Shown in pieces: positions 46,102 through 57,000 of a DNA stretch of 64,000 bases. How positions within the stretch are numbered: the first letter of the stretch is position 1; every line of letters starts with the position of its first letter. Source of the DNA: Adiantum capillus-veneris (taxonomy: Eukaryota > Streptophyta > Polypodiopsida > Polypodiales > Pteridaceae); assembly GCA_014529385.2 (NCBI GenBank), contig CM043944.1:79204384-79268383 (forward strand). The letters are read 5' to 3'. A program made the translations under genes and the position numbers. Below the pieces are notes generated by a model, which was not told the DNA's origin, searched no databases, and was given only the letters and a program-made list of their open reading frames with translations.

Positions 46102-46668
46102 CTAAACATGGACAATCTGGAAGTGAAATTGTGACAAGATGTTCGTCCACCGCTTTTTTGATAGCTGCTTTTGTGACAAGAAGTAGCGTAAACTCCGATG
46201 GTCTGTGAAGACTGTAAAATCTTCTCTGAGTAGGTAGTGCCGCCACTGAGTAAGAGCATGGATAACCGCCAAAAGCTCTTTCTCATAAATTTGTGCTGTC
46301 AATTCCGGCCTTGAGAACAATCGGCTATCGTAAGCAATGACATGGCCTTCTTGCATTAAGACCGCACCTAGACTACAACCACAAGCATCACAATATACTT
46401 CAAATGACTTCTGCAAGTTCGGCAAAGTCAAAATTGGTCACGTAGTCAATTTCTCTTTCAATGTCTGAAAGGTAGTCACCTCTGTGGGTCCCCACAAGAA
46501 AGGGACTCTTTTCTGTCTCAAGATATGCAAAGGGGAAGCAACCTCTGCAAACTTTCGAATGAACCACCTGTAGGACGAGCACAATCCCAAGAAGCTTCTA
46601 ACTTCATGGACATTCTTCAAATTGGGCCAATCATGGATAGTCTCTATCTTGGCAGGATCCATCTGCAC
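46102..46668 (-). pseudogene. Gypsy F RT connection and RNase H
   Basis: 46668-46438 reads the RT thumb (MDPAKIETIHDWPNLKNVHE, then VRSFLGLCSSYRWFIRKFAE). 46431-46102 reads RNase H (VYCDACGCSLGAVLMQEGHV, YEKELLAVIHALTQWRHYLL, FTDHRSLRYFLSQKQLSKKR). A frame change lies between them. RNase H would remove the RNA template during reverse transcription. Confidence 0.87.
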
Positions 46669-46807
46669 TCCTGCCTACTGAGACAATGTGTCCCAAAAAG
46701 TGTATCTCTAGTAGGAAAAATTCACTTTTCTTCGCATTAATCACCAACTTGTGATCTTGTAATGCTTGAAAGACTTGAAGTAGATGGTCGCTATGTTCTG
46801 CCTCATC

Positions 46808-47353
46808 CTAGGAGAAAACAATGATGTTGTCAAAGAAAGTTCCAACAGATAGTCTGTACTCTCTAAAATTCTTGTCCATCATCCGGTTAAATGTCGCAGG
46901 AGCATTGGTTAAGCCAAAAGGCATGACCAAAAACTCAAACAACCCAAAAGTCGTCCGAAAGGCTGTCTTGTAGACGTCTCGAGGCGCGATTCGAATATGA
47001 TGATATCCACTTAAATTGATCCTGCTAAAGCACGAGGATCCATGTAATCTATCAAGTATCTCATTGATCCTAGGAATCGGAAATCTGTTCTTGATGGTGA
47101 TTTTGTTCAGAGCTCTATAATCGATACACATTCTCCAAGATCCGTCTTTCTTCAAAATCAACAACACTAGAGAGCAATACGGTAAAGTACTAGGCTGGAC
47201 AAGACCCTTTTCCAAGAGGTCTTTCACTTGGTTCATAATCTCTTCGTTATGGGCTTGACTCACACGATAAGGTGGCCGGTTCGGTGGTGTGCTTCCAGAT
47301 ATCATATCAATGGTATTATCTTCAAGACCAACAGGTGGTAACTCGCCTGGCAA
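46808..47353 (-). pseudogene. Gypsy F reverse transcriptase palm with Asp-to-Asn active-site change
   Basis: The 181-residue frame has the canonical order: PPYRVSQAHNEEIMNQ, SLVLLILKKDGSWRMCIDYR, ALNKITIKNRFPIPRI, SRINLSGYHHIRIAPRD, PFGLTNAPATFNRMMD and FFDNIIVFS. The catalytic FFDD box reads FFDN, so the second metal-binding aspartate is Asn. The first catalytic Asp in motif A reads Asn as well (RINLSGYH, also one residue shorter than RIDLKSGYH). Either change would abolish polymerase activity. A stop and frame change separate it from the thumb at 46668. Confidence 0.88.
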
Positions 47354-47434
47354 GCCCTTTGAGAAGCAATCAGCATGAGAGTGGAGAAAATCTTCGCGTT
47401 TTTATCAAGTTCAGACATATTTGTCCTATCCTCA

Positions 47435-47884
47435 TCACTCAACTCTTTCATAAAGATTGAGTAAACGAACATACTGGATTTCATTAATTTTGAAATGGTT
47501 GTAGCCGATAATAGGGACAGACTCACCCTTAAGTTTTACATCGAGTACAATGGCCCTTCCCTTCTCTGTGGTCAATGTTGCCTTCCTCGCGCGATAGTCG
47601 ACCACGACGTTGTTCTTATGGTACCAGGGAATTTCCAAGAGAACATCACAACCTTCCAAAGGCATTATGTAAAAGTCCGCATGTCCCAAATACCCCTGAC
47701 AATGCAACCGAAGTTTGCCAATGACAGGAGTAATGGCTACATCCTTATCGGGTGCCACTAGAACTACCTTTGGAAGTGGTCCCATCCGATCGGGAGTGAT
47801 CTCGAGCCGCGCCACCAATTCCGGTGAAATGAAGTTGGCCTTGGATCCTCCATCAAAGAAGATTAGGGCTTCTTGGTCTTTCAC
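47435..47884 (-). pseudogene. Gypsy F aspartic protease
   Basis: The 149-residue frame starts MKDQEALIFFDGGSKANFIS. The retropepsin motif Asp-Ser/Thr-Gly reads Asp-Gly-Gly. It is followed by GKLRLHCQGYLGHADFYIMP and CDVLLEIPWYHKNN, the second protease block. The domain order and length fit gypsy proteases. The linker to RT is frameshifted at about 47430. Confidence 0.82.
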
Positions 47885-48059
47885 TTTGCCCCAAGCTCAG
47901 CAAAGTTATGCACTCTTGTCCATTGTGTTGGGATCGGTACCCATGCAATCTGGAATCATTCTTGTTTTCATCTTGCCTTTTCTTCCACATTCTTCAGCTG
48001 CTCTCGAGCTCTCTGGCCTTTTGTTGTCCTTATCATTCTGTTCTTTTTTATGTGTCTTT

Positions 48060-49317
48060 TTAGGGCACTTCGCGGAGATATGCCCAGTTACCCCGTTTCG
48101 CATGACTCATCAACTCCAAAATGGAAACTGACTTTTGTTCCAAGCAGTGATCTCGGATCTCTGTAGGAAGACCCAAGGTAAACCGCTCAATCTGTTCCTT
48201 GAATGAGGTCTTCTTCAATGAAGAGGCGGGTAGAAAAGAGCTCCAAAATCTCTCGTAATAATCGTCCACTGTATCCTTCTTGGTCATCCGAAGATGGTTC
48301 CAAGCAGTTCATATGTCGCGCTCATACTCTCGAGTCAGCCAAGAAGAAATAAAAAGCCTTTTGAATGTCAGCCACTTAACTGGCGCTATCTTGTTTATTA
48401 GATGTGTGGACCACCAAGTTCGAGCATTCCCCTTAAAGTAAGAGGCAGCTCTCCGAATCTTAGAGTGCTCTGAGTAACGCCCTCCTGAGAAAGCTATGTC
48501 AAAATGTTGTACAAAAGACAAAGCCTTCGAAGAATATCTATAACAAGAAAACCTGTCAAATTTAATTGAATGTCCACCTTCCTTAAACTCTCGGACTTTC
48601 TTGCTTTTGTCTTCCAGAAAGTCATACTGGCTGGCTTTATAAAAATTCTTCTTCTTTGCATAAAAGCCACTGTCATCAAAGTCCGAACTAGATGATTCCT
48701 CTGTAGAACTGTCAACCATGGGGCGAGATTTAGACTTCTTTGGCCTTTTCTTGCCCTTTCCAAAGCTTTGATTTTTGCTTCGCTTTTTGCCTTTTCTGTC
48801 CTTTTTGCTCGAGTCAGATGATCTAAAAGAACTATCAAAAGAAGAAGAAGAAGAAGAAATGGGTACTCCTTCAAATCAAACACGCTTCTTCTGTTTCTTT
48901 GCCGATTCAAATGTAGACTGACGACCCAAATAACCCGGGAAGACAGCACCTTCCTTCTGCTTTTTCTTGTGCTTTTTAGCTTTGTCCTACACGTCAAAAA
49001 GCTGAGCAATTTGTTCATCAACCACCTCTTCTAATTCTTGCTCTGTAGACTTCTTTCTTGAGAGCGGGTTTGCGGGGTGGTTTTGTGGTGTTCCGCCACT
49101 GAGTGCACACCTCATCGAAAGAAGTCTGGGTCTTATATTTTGCAAAGTTTGGATCCTTCGCAAAATTAAGCATCATCTTTGTTGCATCGCTGATCCATTG
49201 TCGACGCTCCACCTGAGTAGGCCGAGGCGGACCGTACTCCTCGAGTGAATCTTCATTGTGATCTCTTCCTGCATCCCCGGATGCAGAGGAAGTCGACTGA
49301 TCTTTGCCTGAAGCCAT
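48060..49317 (-). pseudogene. Gypsy F Gag
   Basis: Starts at ATG 49317 (MASGKDQSTSSASGDAGRDH), the first Met after the primer site. The N-terminal frame ends with TGA at 49018. After frameshifts the capsid domain is read at 48719-48309 (GGHSIKFDRFSCYRYSSKAL, FKGNARTWWSTHLINKIAPV), and its end at 48287-48060 (DDYYERFWSSFLPAS). Only the second half of the zinc knuckle (GHISAKC) survives at about 48085. At least two frameshifts and a stop are present. Confidence 0.82.
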
Positions 49318-49363
49318 AAGTGTTGCATAAAAAGGATCAGATTTCTCGTAGAAGAGAAATCCA

Positions 49364-49379
49364 CCGCACTCTGATACCA
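49364..49379 (-). other. Primer-binding site of gypsy F (tRNA-Met)
   Basis: The minus strand reads TGGTATCAGAGTGCGG, one base inside the LTR. It is the usual chromovirus primer site complementary to initiator tRNA-Met. Confidence 0.92.
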
Positions 49380-49380
49380 T

Positions 49381-50025
49381 TGTAACCGACTTGGCCACTC
49401 CAAGTCGAGAATCTAATGTGACACCACAAATAATCACTTCAAAACAGTTCACAGTTCACAATTGATTCGACACTGGCCCGACAGAGTTCCGTGCCTAGAG
49501 ATATTGGCCCCAAAGACTGGTGCCCCTTTTGGTATTTCTTTTTGTATTAATATGTGTTCAAAGTACAAGAGTGTTGGCAGGCGCTCACCCTCAGACTCTA
49601 CATCCAGATGCTCTGAATTCTGAGGCCCTGCCCACATATTTAAAGATTACAAGGGATGCCACAAGTAGAGCCCCAAAAGCTTCAAAAGCTGTGAATTTTA
49701 AAAGGCTCTCAAAAATAAAGCTTTTTCTCTCATGGGCTTTGCAAAAATAAAGCAAAGCATTCTCTTGTCAATTGCGTAGGCTAAAAAGCAAAGCTAACAT
49801 AAGCTGTCCACGCAAAAAGGTTGTACGGATTTTTGGTGGGATGCATCGCAAAACACGGAGCCCTGTCCGTACCATTTTTGCCACGTCATGTAGTGCTGCC
49901 GTACAACCACGTCAGCATTCCTATGGTTGGCAGTTCAGCCAACCCTAGCCAGAGTGTGTGTGTGTGTGTGTACCATGGACAACCAGCAGTCACCAACTGG
50001 GAAGGCACGTCACCAGTTTGTGACA
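49381..50025 (-). repeat. 5' LTR of gypsy F
   Basis: A 645-bp terminal repeat matching 43344-43987. It ends outside at the duplication CATGC (50026-50030), versus CATGT at 43339-43343. Confidence 0.94.
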
Positions 50026-50480
50026 CATGCCTATCACCACTATTATGTTAGTCAAGCTTAAAGGGGATCTGGAATTGTCAGAAACCCTACGATCTTTTTT
50101 AAATGATGAGCTTGATGCTAACCTAGGAACTCTTCAAGAATCACCTCTAGATCACACACCACCACAGGAGACGATGCATGATCGATCTCTCAAAAATCTA
50201 CCAAAGAAGGACACTTTAGTTGAGGCCGATCCCAAGTCCTTGTTTCGACTTCGTGTCAACATGCTTGGTGATTACTTTGAGGGCGATGATTCTAATGCAG
50301 TATTGCCAATTATCTGCAAGGGTAATACCATTTTAGCTGTGCTTGATGATGGAGCTGGTGTAAGCATCATCACCAAACGATGCTAGGAAAGAATGGCATG
50401 CCCATCTGTGGAAGTAGCCAATCTTACTGTCAAGTTAGCTAATGGGAGCCTAGGGCTTTTGGTGGTAGAAGCCATCATCA
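50026..50480 (+). pseudogene. Family D copy 2 aspartic protease
   Basis: The frame resumes with Met-PITTIMLV and continues uninterrupted for 119 residues to TAG at 50384-50386. The retropepsin site is near the end (AVLDDGAGVSIITKR, with Asp-Asp-Gly in place of Asp-Ser/Thr-Gly). The same register continues past the stop with EVANLTVKLANGSLGLLVVE, as expected for a protease domain. The stop replaces what was probably a Trp codon. The element ends abruptly at about 50480 where copia sequence begins, so RT, integrase and the 3' LTR are missing. Confidence 0.7.
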
Positions 50481-50830
50481 AGGCTTAGTGGGAGCCAAAG
50501 AGGATGTGGTAGAGATTCCAGACAGGATATAGGTTACAGTAGTAACATTGAATGTTATAACTTTGGTGAGAGGGGACATATCTCAAGAAAATCTCCAAAG
50601 AAAAAGGCTGAAAACAAGAACCATGGGAAAGGTAGTAGAATAACTATGAGGACAAATGGGAGAGCTTTTTTGTTATGCACCACATGATGAATATAGTGAT
50701 TGCAAATGTATCCACTAAGGATGATGTATTGTATGTGGATTTTGATGCCTCTAACCATATGACAACTTGTGGAGAGTGGTTTAGAGAGCGTGAAGCACAT
50801 TCTACAAGTACTTCATTTTCTCATCCTGCA
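50481..50830 (+). pseudogene. Copia fragment: Gag knuckle and protease
   Basis: The plus strand reads a decayed zinc knuckle (CYNFGERGHISRKS, with the second and fourth Cys changed) at about 50545-50590. The copia protease start follows at about 50722-50790 (VLYVDFDASNHMTTCGEWF; DSG replaced by Asp-Ala-Ser). The wording is close to the copia element at 54.2 kb (DVWYVDLVASNHMTCHGEWF), so both belong to one family. No LTRs were found. Confidence 0.65.
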
Positions 50831-50924
50831 TAGACAGCGGTACTTGCCCAATGTGAGCAATTAAATGAGCCGTGTCATCATCTATTTCCACATAACCTGG
50901 TGTTTTTGGGTCTTTCTCATATCA

Positions 50925-50926
50925 CA

Positions 50927-50968
<42 letters not shown>

Positions 50969-51030
50969 TCACACACACACACACGCACACACATCCACAT
51001 GGAAAGAGAGAGAGAGAGAGGGAGGGAGAG
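50925..51030 (+). repeat. (CT)n, (CA)n and (GA)n microsatellites
   Basis: CT tract to about 50966, a CA tract around 50972-50992, then GA/GGGA from about 51005. Polypyrimidine followed by polypurine can fold back on itself. Confidence 0.92.
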
Positions 51031-51127
51031 GGGGGGAGGGAGCGAGAGAGCTCACGAAGGACATTTTAGCAGTTGAAAAGCGTCTGTTGTGAGCATTTTT
51101 GGATGTCGACATGTCCAAATGACATTC

Positions 51128-51305
51128 CGATAAGTCGGCTACTTTTAATCGAATGATGGAAAGACTCTTAATACCTCATCAAAGCTTCATAGGAGTGTTC
51201 TTTGACGACATTATCATCTACTTGAAAGCTATTGAGGAACATAAAAAGCATCTCCAGGTAATATTTCAAGTTTTGAGAGACAATAAACTTTACATTGATA
51301 AAAAA

Positions 51306-51311
<6 letters not shown>
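51128..51311 (+). pseudogene. Gypsy reverse transcriptase fragment
   Basis: About 60 codons reading ATFNRMMERLLIPHQ and then GVFFDDIIIYLKAIEEHKKH, the RT palm with intact FFDD, then VLRDNKLYIDKK. It resembles gypsy C (GVFFDDIIIYSKSLEEHKQH). The left end is abrupt, and on the right the frame passes directly into a (GA)n array, as if the break occurred at that tract. Confidence 0.8.
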
Positions 51312-51690
<379 letters not shown>

Positions 51691-51835
51691 GAGAGACGAA
51701 AGTCTTTGTTATCAATCAAGTAGTTTTCCTTGAAATTGAGGGATTAAGTGATTAAAAATTTGATCCAAAACTACTAGGCTTCATTGCCATTTTCTTATGG
51801 CGCCCTTATATTGGATCACGTACCATAATACTAAA

Positions 51836-51848
51836 ATTTGAGTGAAAG
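51836..51848. repeat. Target site duplication of the SINE, left copy
   Basis: ATTTGAGTGAAAG, identical to 51976-51988. A 13-bp duplication is typical of LINE-machinery (target-primed) insertion. Confidence 0.93.
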
Positions 51849-51975
51849 TAACCAACAGGAGTTGGCCTAGTGATTAAGGCATTTCTCTTTGCTGGCCTTG
51901 CCCTGGGTTCAATCCCCGTCATTACCTTGTACATAAATGAGTGTGAGAGTGGGTTTTCAAAAACAGAAAAAAAGA
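51849..51975 (+). mobile_element. tRNA-derived SINE
   Basis: The 127-bp element has internal RNA polymerase III boxes: A box TGGCCTAGTGA (51863-51873) and B box GGTTCAATCC (51906-51915), at tRNA-like spacing. It ends in an A-rich tail (AAAAACAGAAAAAAAG). It is flanked by a perfect 13-bp duplication, so it was inserted by reverse transcription through LINE enzymes. No anticodon arm convincing for a real tRNA is present. The intact duplication indicates a fairly recent event. Confidence 0.9.
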
Positions 51976-51988
51976 TTTGAGTGAAAGA

Positions 51989-52024
51989 TTCAAGCACCTC
52001 CCACATGCAGGGTCCCTCTCTCTG

Positions 52025-52055
<31 letters not shown>

Positions 52056-53236
52056 AATCAAAGGTAAATGTCTCATGGAAGCACATTGATCAACCTTCAA
52101 CGTGATACAAATTTACTTGGGTAGAGTGACCTCTTAAATGTGCAATGAGTTAATTGATTATTTTTGTTGTGATATCAAGTCTTTGAATAGGTTATATTTT
52201 TTGTGACTTTTATGTGGATTTTGGCTCTTGGGTCTTGATAGTGGTAAGAGGAGATAGTTTGTAGATGTTAAACATTTTGAAAGCCACACATCCTTGGTCA
52301 AATATAACATTTTTAAAATTTTGTGGACAATGAAGTATTTTTGTTAAAAAACTTATTGTAGTGATGTTTTTGCTTTTTGATGTATTCTTTTTGGGTTACG
52401 ATGAACTACACATTAGATACATAAATACTCAAACTTACCAAAACTGCACATTAGATATATAAATACCATTACACAGCTCATTAAATTGCATGTGTGTCAA
52501 ATTTTAGGGGTTTCATGGTGGCGGAGGAAGACGACATCGACGACGATTTCTTGACCTCGATACAGTTGATGACGTGTCAAAATAGTGACATGTGGGTTGA
52601 AACGTTGGACTACTGAATCGCTTATATTTTTATGTATTATCATTAGCACTTGTTCTTTTAGAAGAATAATTCACAAGAGATCACTTCGTTTTCGTTTTTG
52701 TTAGGGTCGAAAGTATGGCTTAAACACAAGCTTCAAAGTTTTTTGATTGTGTAGGAACTAGCAATTTGGTTTTCCTCATATACCAGATCTACTAACATGA
52801 GCAATTTGTAGGCAATAATTTTAATGTCCATGCATGATGGCGGATAAGGAGTTGAGCGGCAAGCATAGGAAGCGATACGAGGGCAAGAGTGTCACCATCT
52901 CTTCCCCCTTTGTGTTGGCTACTACACCCATGTCGGGAGCTCTTTGGGAGGCACTTGCAATGATATCAAATTGAGGAGCTATCTTCACATGATTGAAGCG
53001 GTAGGTTTAGCGGCCAAATTTGCATTTCGGACGCGTTTTGGCCTCAATTTTTGAGTTAGCGGTAAGTTTCGATTTTTTGCAAATCTCTGGTTCTTCACTT
53101 TTGCAGAGTGTAGATTTGGTGGTTACATGTATTTTTGGGTGTATGTATGCACATTGTCGCTGCTATCAGTGAAAGATAGTGTGAATTTGCTATTGCTTCA
53201 GAGTGTACAACGGGTTGTGCAGGTGTTGTAGAAATC
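51989..53236. other. Non-coding stretch; probable leader of copia G at its right end
   Basis: A short CT/CA tract at about 52013-52056 is the only repeat. The last few hundred bases before 53237 may be the leader and LTR remains of the copia element that follows. A weak TGATATCAAAT at about 52963 could be a decayed primer site. Nothing else was recognised. Confidence 0.4.
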
Positions 53237-54240
53237 ATGTCAAGTGACAACATTAACCAGATTGTGGTTGGAAAGTTTGATAAGAATAACTTCCATGCTT
53301 GGAGGTTTAGAATCACCAATTTCCTTATGGGTAAAGGTTATTGGGAGTACATTGATGGTGATCAGAAAGAGGCACCATAGCTGAATGAAGAGAATCCTAT
53401 TGCTGCACAAGTGAAGGCGTTCAAGGATTGGAATCAAGGAGCAAGGAAAGTCATGCATTGGCTTTCTGTTAGTATACGTGACACCATGATTGGACATATA
53501 CAGGATGCAAAGTCTCCCAAGGAGACATGGATATCGTAGGAAGATTCAATTGAAGAATGAGTTGCATATAGTTGAGAAGAAGAACATGTCTATCAGTGAC
53601 CATCCGTTGAAGATCAAGAGTATTTGTGAATCTCTTGCATCCATCAATGTTGAAGTTGATGATGATGACAAGGTGGAAGTGTGTCTACATGGCCTTGGGC
53701 CACAATATAAGGCGTTTAAGACGTCTATTCAAACTCAAGAAAATATTCCCAACTTTCCATATTTGGTATCCATGCTGATAATTAAAGAAAAGAACTTGGG
53801 TGAAGATTCATCTTCACAAAAAAAAAGCTAGTTCTGAGTCAACAGGCCTTCTATTCTAATACAAGTAGAGGCCAAGGAAGAGGTCGAGGTCGTGGCCAAA
53901 ATGGCAGCCAAACGGAAAATTAGCAACATCAACAGTCTTAAGATAATCAACAACACAACACATGTGGAAGAGGTCAGCAATCAAGAGGCAGGGGGAGTTA
54001 CAGAGGTCATGGAAATGGTCAAAGGTAGCAAAGCGATAGACGTAGTTATTACTACTATGGTAAGCCTAGGCATGTACGTCAAACTGATTGTTATAAGAAA
54101 CAAAATGACATCAAGAATGGAAAATTGCAACAAAGTAACTATGCATCTTCGAGTAAGGCAAATGAAGACAATGAAAGGTTGTTTGTTATGCAATATGTGA
54201 TGAACACAATTTCTGATGATGTATCTAAATGTGGCAAGGA
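53237..54240 (+). pseudogene. Copia G Gag
   Basis: The Gag start is the ATG at 53237 (MSSDNINQIVVGKFDKNNFH). The domain reads AWRFRITNFLMGKGYWEYID, then a TAG at about 53378, then KDWNQGARKVMHWLSVSI. After a frameshift at about 53535 it continues with NMSISDHPLKIKSICESLAS and VCLHGLGPQYKAFKTSI. The zinc-knuckle area (about 54030-54110) is legible only in pieces. The family is the retrotran_gag/UBN2 type of copia Gag. At least three frameshifts are present. Confidence 0.8.
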
Positions 54241-54560
54241 TGTATGGTATGTGGATTTGGTTGCTTCGAATCACATGACATGTCATGGAGAATGGTTTTA
54301 AGACATGCATGATGCTGAGAAACCAAGTTTTGTTGAAACAAGTGATGACACGGCTCATCCCATAGCCCATGTTGGAAATGTGCCACTGTCCATGCAAGAT
54401 GGAAAAGTGAAGTACCTTGCCGATGTGCTACATGGGTCCCACAGATCACGAAGAACTTGGTATCTATTGATCAAATGTTTGAACAAGGTTTGAAGGTTCG
54501 GTTTAATCCGGATGGTTGTTTTGTTGAAGAGTTCAACAATAAGTGCAGGTTAGTTGCAAA
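54241..54560 (+). pseudogene. Copia G protease
   Basis: Readings include DVWYVDLVASNHMTCHGEWF (54238-54297), with the active-site DSG mutated to Val-Ala-Ser. A region like VGNVPLSMQDGKVKYLADVLHG follows and then SIDQMFEQGLKVRFNPDGCF, the segment between protease and gag-pre-integrase. After about 54560 the reading jumps into the integrase C-terminal part, so the zinc domain and catalytic core of integrase are missing. Confidence 0.75.
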
Positions 54561-54591
54561 AGGTAAAAGATCCTGTAGGTTGTTTACTTTG

Positions 54592-54864
54592 GAGAAGTAT
54601 ATAGCCAAGAAACCTAATGTGCCTCACTTGAAAGTGTTTGGGTGCATTGCTTATGTACATGTGCTTAATGAGTTGCACACTAGATACATTATTGGGCTGA
54701 GGTTGTGTCTAGAGCTGTGTACATTATGAACGGGACTCCTACTGCAGCCATACATGATGTGACGCCTAAGGAGAAGGATATAGCCAAGAAACCTAATGTG
54801 CCTCACTTGAAAGTGTTTGGGTGCATTGCTTATGTACATGTGCTTAATGAGTTGCACACTAGAT
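54592..54864 (+). repeat. Displaced 94-bp direct repeat in copia G integrase
   Basis: 54592-54685 and 54771-54864 are nearly identical and lie 179 bp apart. Both encode KPNVPHLKVFGCIAYVHVLN. The second copy is in the natural context (after VVSRAVYIMNGTPTAAIHD, before VEKCVFIGYS). The first is joined to protease-side sequence. This fits a deletion with template switching. Confidence 0.92.
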
Positions 54865-55490
54865 CCAAAAGTTGAGAAATGTGTATTCATTGGTTATTCC
54901 CTAGAGAAAAAAGGATACAAATGTTATAATCCTTCCACAAGACAATTAAGAATGAGCACGGATGTTGTACTTGATGAAATGAGCAATTTGTATAGTGTGG
55001 CAAAATTGGTTGGAGCTGATTTGGATGAGACTGTAGCTGCTAAGAATGTACGTCAAGAGTCTCAGTCTTTGAGTGGACTAGGTGAGTCCTCATGTATCAA
55101 ATCTATGGGTAAGCCTTGGAGTGGAAAATCACATGTGCAGGTTACTCCGAATGTAAGTCAAAAAGGCAAGGAGAAAGTTGATGAACCTCTTGTGTTGCCA
55201 GATGTTTTTGTAGGTCACTCCGCCGTTGATGGTGGTGATTCGAGTGGCTTGGCTATGAGCCTTGATAAAGAACTTGGGATTCCAGCTATGAAAACACCTA
55301 GTGTGAAGAAGGATATGCAAGCCATGAATGTGAAGTTGCACAGGTCTACGAGAGTAAAGAATCCAGTGCAAAGGCTAAAATTTGATGGTTATGTGGCACA
55401 CCATTATGCGTACATGGAAAAGGTTGTGCAAGATTTAGATCCCACTTGCTTTGTATGTGAATTGGAAATGTGAATTGGGAGAAAGCCGTG
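54686..55490 (+). pseudogene. Copia G integrase C-terminal part and linker
   Basis: WAEVVSRAVYIMNGTPTAA (about 54695-54750) and FGCIAYVHV are integrase core-end segments. The 54817-55473 frame continues with KVEKCVFIGYSLEKKGYKCYNPSTR, the conserved 'FiGY....gYr.y.p' block, into an acidic/polar linker ending LHRSTRVKNPVQRLKFDGYV, the usual sequence just before RT. The catalytic DDE core is absent. Confidence 0.8.
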
Positions 55491-56380
55491 GATGAATAAA
55501 TGGCTGCTTTGTATGGAAACGAGACATGGGATTTTTGTGCCATTGCCTGAAGGCACGAACGCCATTGGATGCAAGTGGGTGAACAAAGTGAAACATAAGA
55601 GCGATGGTAGCATAAATAGGTACAAGGCTAGATTGGTAGCCAAAGGTTATGCACAGACTTATGTCATTGATTATGAAGAAACATTTTCCCTCATTGCTAA
55701 AATGGCAACTATGAGAGCTATGATTGCAGTGGCTACACCTAAAGGATTGTTTTTGCATCAAATGGATGTCAAGAATGCCTTCTTGCACGGTGACTTGCAA
55801 GAGGAGGTATATATGGATCAACCTTTTTGTTATGAGGATACATGTGACCCTGAGTATGTATGAAGGCTTCGTAAAGCCTTGTATGGGTTGAAGCAAGCCC
55901 CACGAGCATGGCATGATAAGATAGTTAAATATCTTATCACCATTGGTTTTCATATGGCTGATGCACGTCACTCCTTGTATGTGCGAGTGAGTGATAAATG
56001 GATTGTGGTCATTACCATATATCTAGATGATCTTATTGTTGTGGGTGACAGTGCGAATGAGATAGAGCATGTGAAAAGTCTCTTGAAACAGAAGTTTGAC
56101 ATGAAGGATTTGGGGGATCTGCGCTATTTTTTGGGCATTGAGATCATTTGCCCACCTGATGGCATATGGTTGTCACAACGGTAGTATGTGTTAGACATGC
56201 TATCCAAGTATGGTATGACTGATTGTAAGCCAATTTATGTGCCATTGGATCATAATGGTAAGATTAGTGCAGATGTAGGTTATGCATTGGAGGATGCTAC
56301 CATGTACAGGAAGATTGTGAGTAGTTTGATCTATGTTACAATTAGCAGGCCAGATGTGAGGTACATTGCTGGCTTGCAAA
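55491..56380 (+). pseudogene. Copia G reverse transcriptase, truncated
   Basis: The frame reads NAIGCKWVNKVKHKSDGSIN, RYKARLVAKGYAQTYVIDYE, and LHQMDVKNAFLHGDLQEEVYM. After a TGA at 55861-55863 it continues with KALYGLKQAPRAWHDKI. The catalytic YLDD (VITIYLDDLIVVGDS, about 56012-56056) is intact, followed by KFDMKDLGDLRYFLGIEI. A TAG at about 56182 replaces the Gln of LSQRQYVLDML. Sequence similarity stops at about 56380 (SRPDVRYIAG), so RNase H and the 3' end are missing. Both stops are consistent with single-base changes. Confidence 0.88.
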
Positions 56381-57000
56381 GCTAAATTATGCACTTCTGA
56401 TAATGCATTATTTTATGCAGCATGAAACTCAGGAATAAAACCCATCCTTGATAATGAATAAAGCAAAGCTCAACACAACCTCAAAATTCAATATTGTTCC
56501 AAAAGCAGAACAAGAAAAAGAATGTAAGGCATATCCTGGGAAACAAGCCCAAAAACCCTTTTTTTTGTATTTTTCATGAATTAATGAAGAGAGAAAGCCT
56601 TGTAGTTTACCTCACAAATTTAGCACTATTTTTGTGGGCTCTTAAAAGAGTTTTGAGTTATAAATATCTCTTTTTCTTAGTTAGTGTCCCATCGGCTTAG
56701 CGTGGACACATTTTGTAAATCCCTTTATAAGCCAATGTAGAGAGGGATTGAGGTTACACTTTGTATTATTCTTAGCAAGCTATTGAGTAAATCTCTTGAG
56801 CAGTTTAGCTCTTAAAGCTCTCAAGCTTCTCCCTTCTTGTACTCTTTGAGCTTATTCTCCATTAATCAATGAAGAGTCTTCTCTATTATCTCCCTCTTTC
56901 CATATGTGAATTGAGGTAGATTAAGCTTGTGTTTAATTGCATGCTTCATGATTTTTCTTATTGCTTGCTTACATTAGTGTTGTGAGAGGTCTTCACTGAA
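56381..57000 (+). repeat. LTR-like segment
   Basis: GTCCCATCGGCTTAGCGTGGACA (56685-56708) resembles the 'TAGTCCCACATCGG' motif frequent in plant copia LTRs. It is followed by TTATAAGCC and a TTACACTTTGTATTATT leader typical of R/U5. No partner LTR or primer site was found. It may be the LTR of copia G after a deletion of RNase H, or an unrelated solo LTR. Confidence 0.4.

Larger units (their letters stand above)
43344..50025 (-). mobile_element. Full-length Ty3/gypsy chromovirus element F, minus strand, nested in family D
   Basis: The 6,682-bp element is bounded by 644/645-bp LTRs (TGTAACC...TGTGACA on the plus strand) and short duplications CATGT/CATGC. On the minus strand it has the 5' LTR (50025-49381), tRNA-Met primer site (49379-49364), Gag (49317-48060), protease (47884-47435), RT (47353-46808), RNase H (46668-46102), integrase (46089-44928), a chromodomain remnant (about 44760-44580), a polypurine tract (44000-43988) and the 3' LTR. 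The LTRs differ at roughly one position in ten over the stretch I compared by eye, so it is older than copia B. Multiple frameshifts and an RT active-site change make it inactive. Confidence 0.95.

Noticed and set aside
49018-49452. 144-residue open frame starting inside the gypsy F LTR
   Set aside because: The real Gag start is the ATG at 49317 after the primer site. The upstream extension is LTR and leader sequence.
51849-51975. Functional tRNA gene
   Set aside because: A and B boxes are present, but there is no convincing acceptor or anticodon stem, and the flanking 13-bp duplication and A-rich tail identify a SINE.
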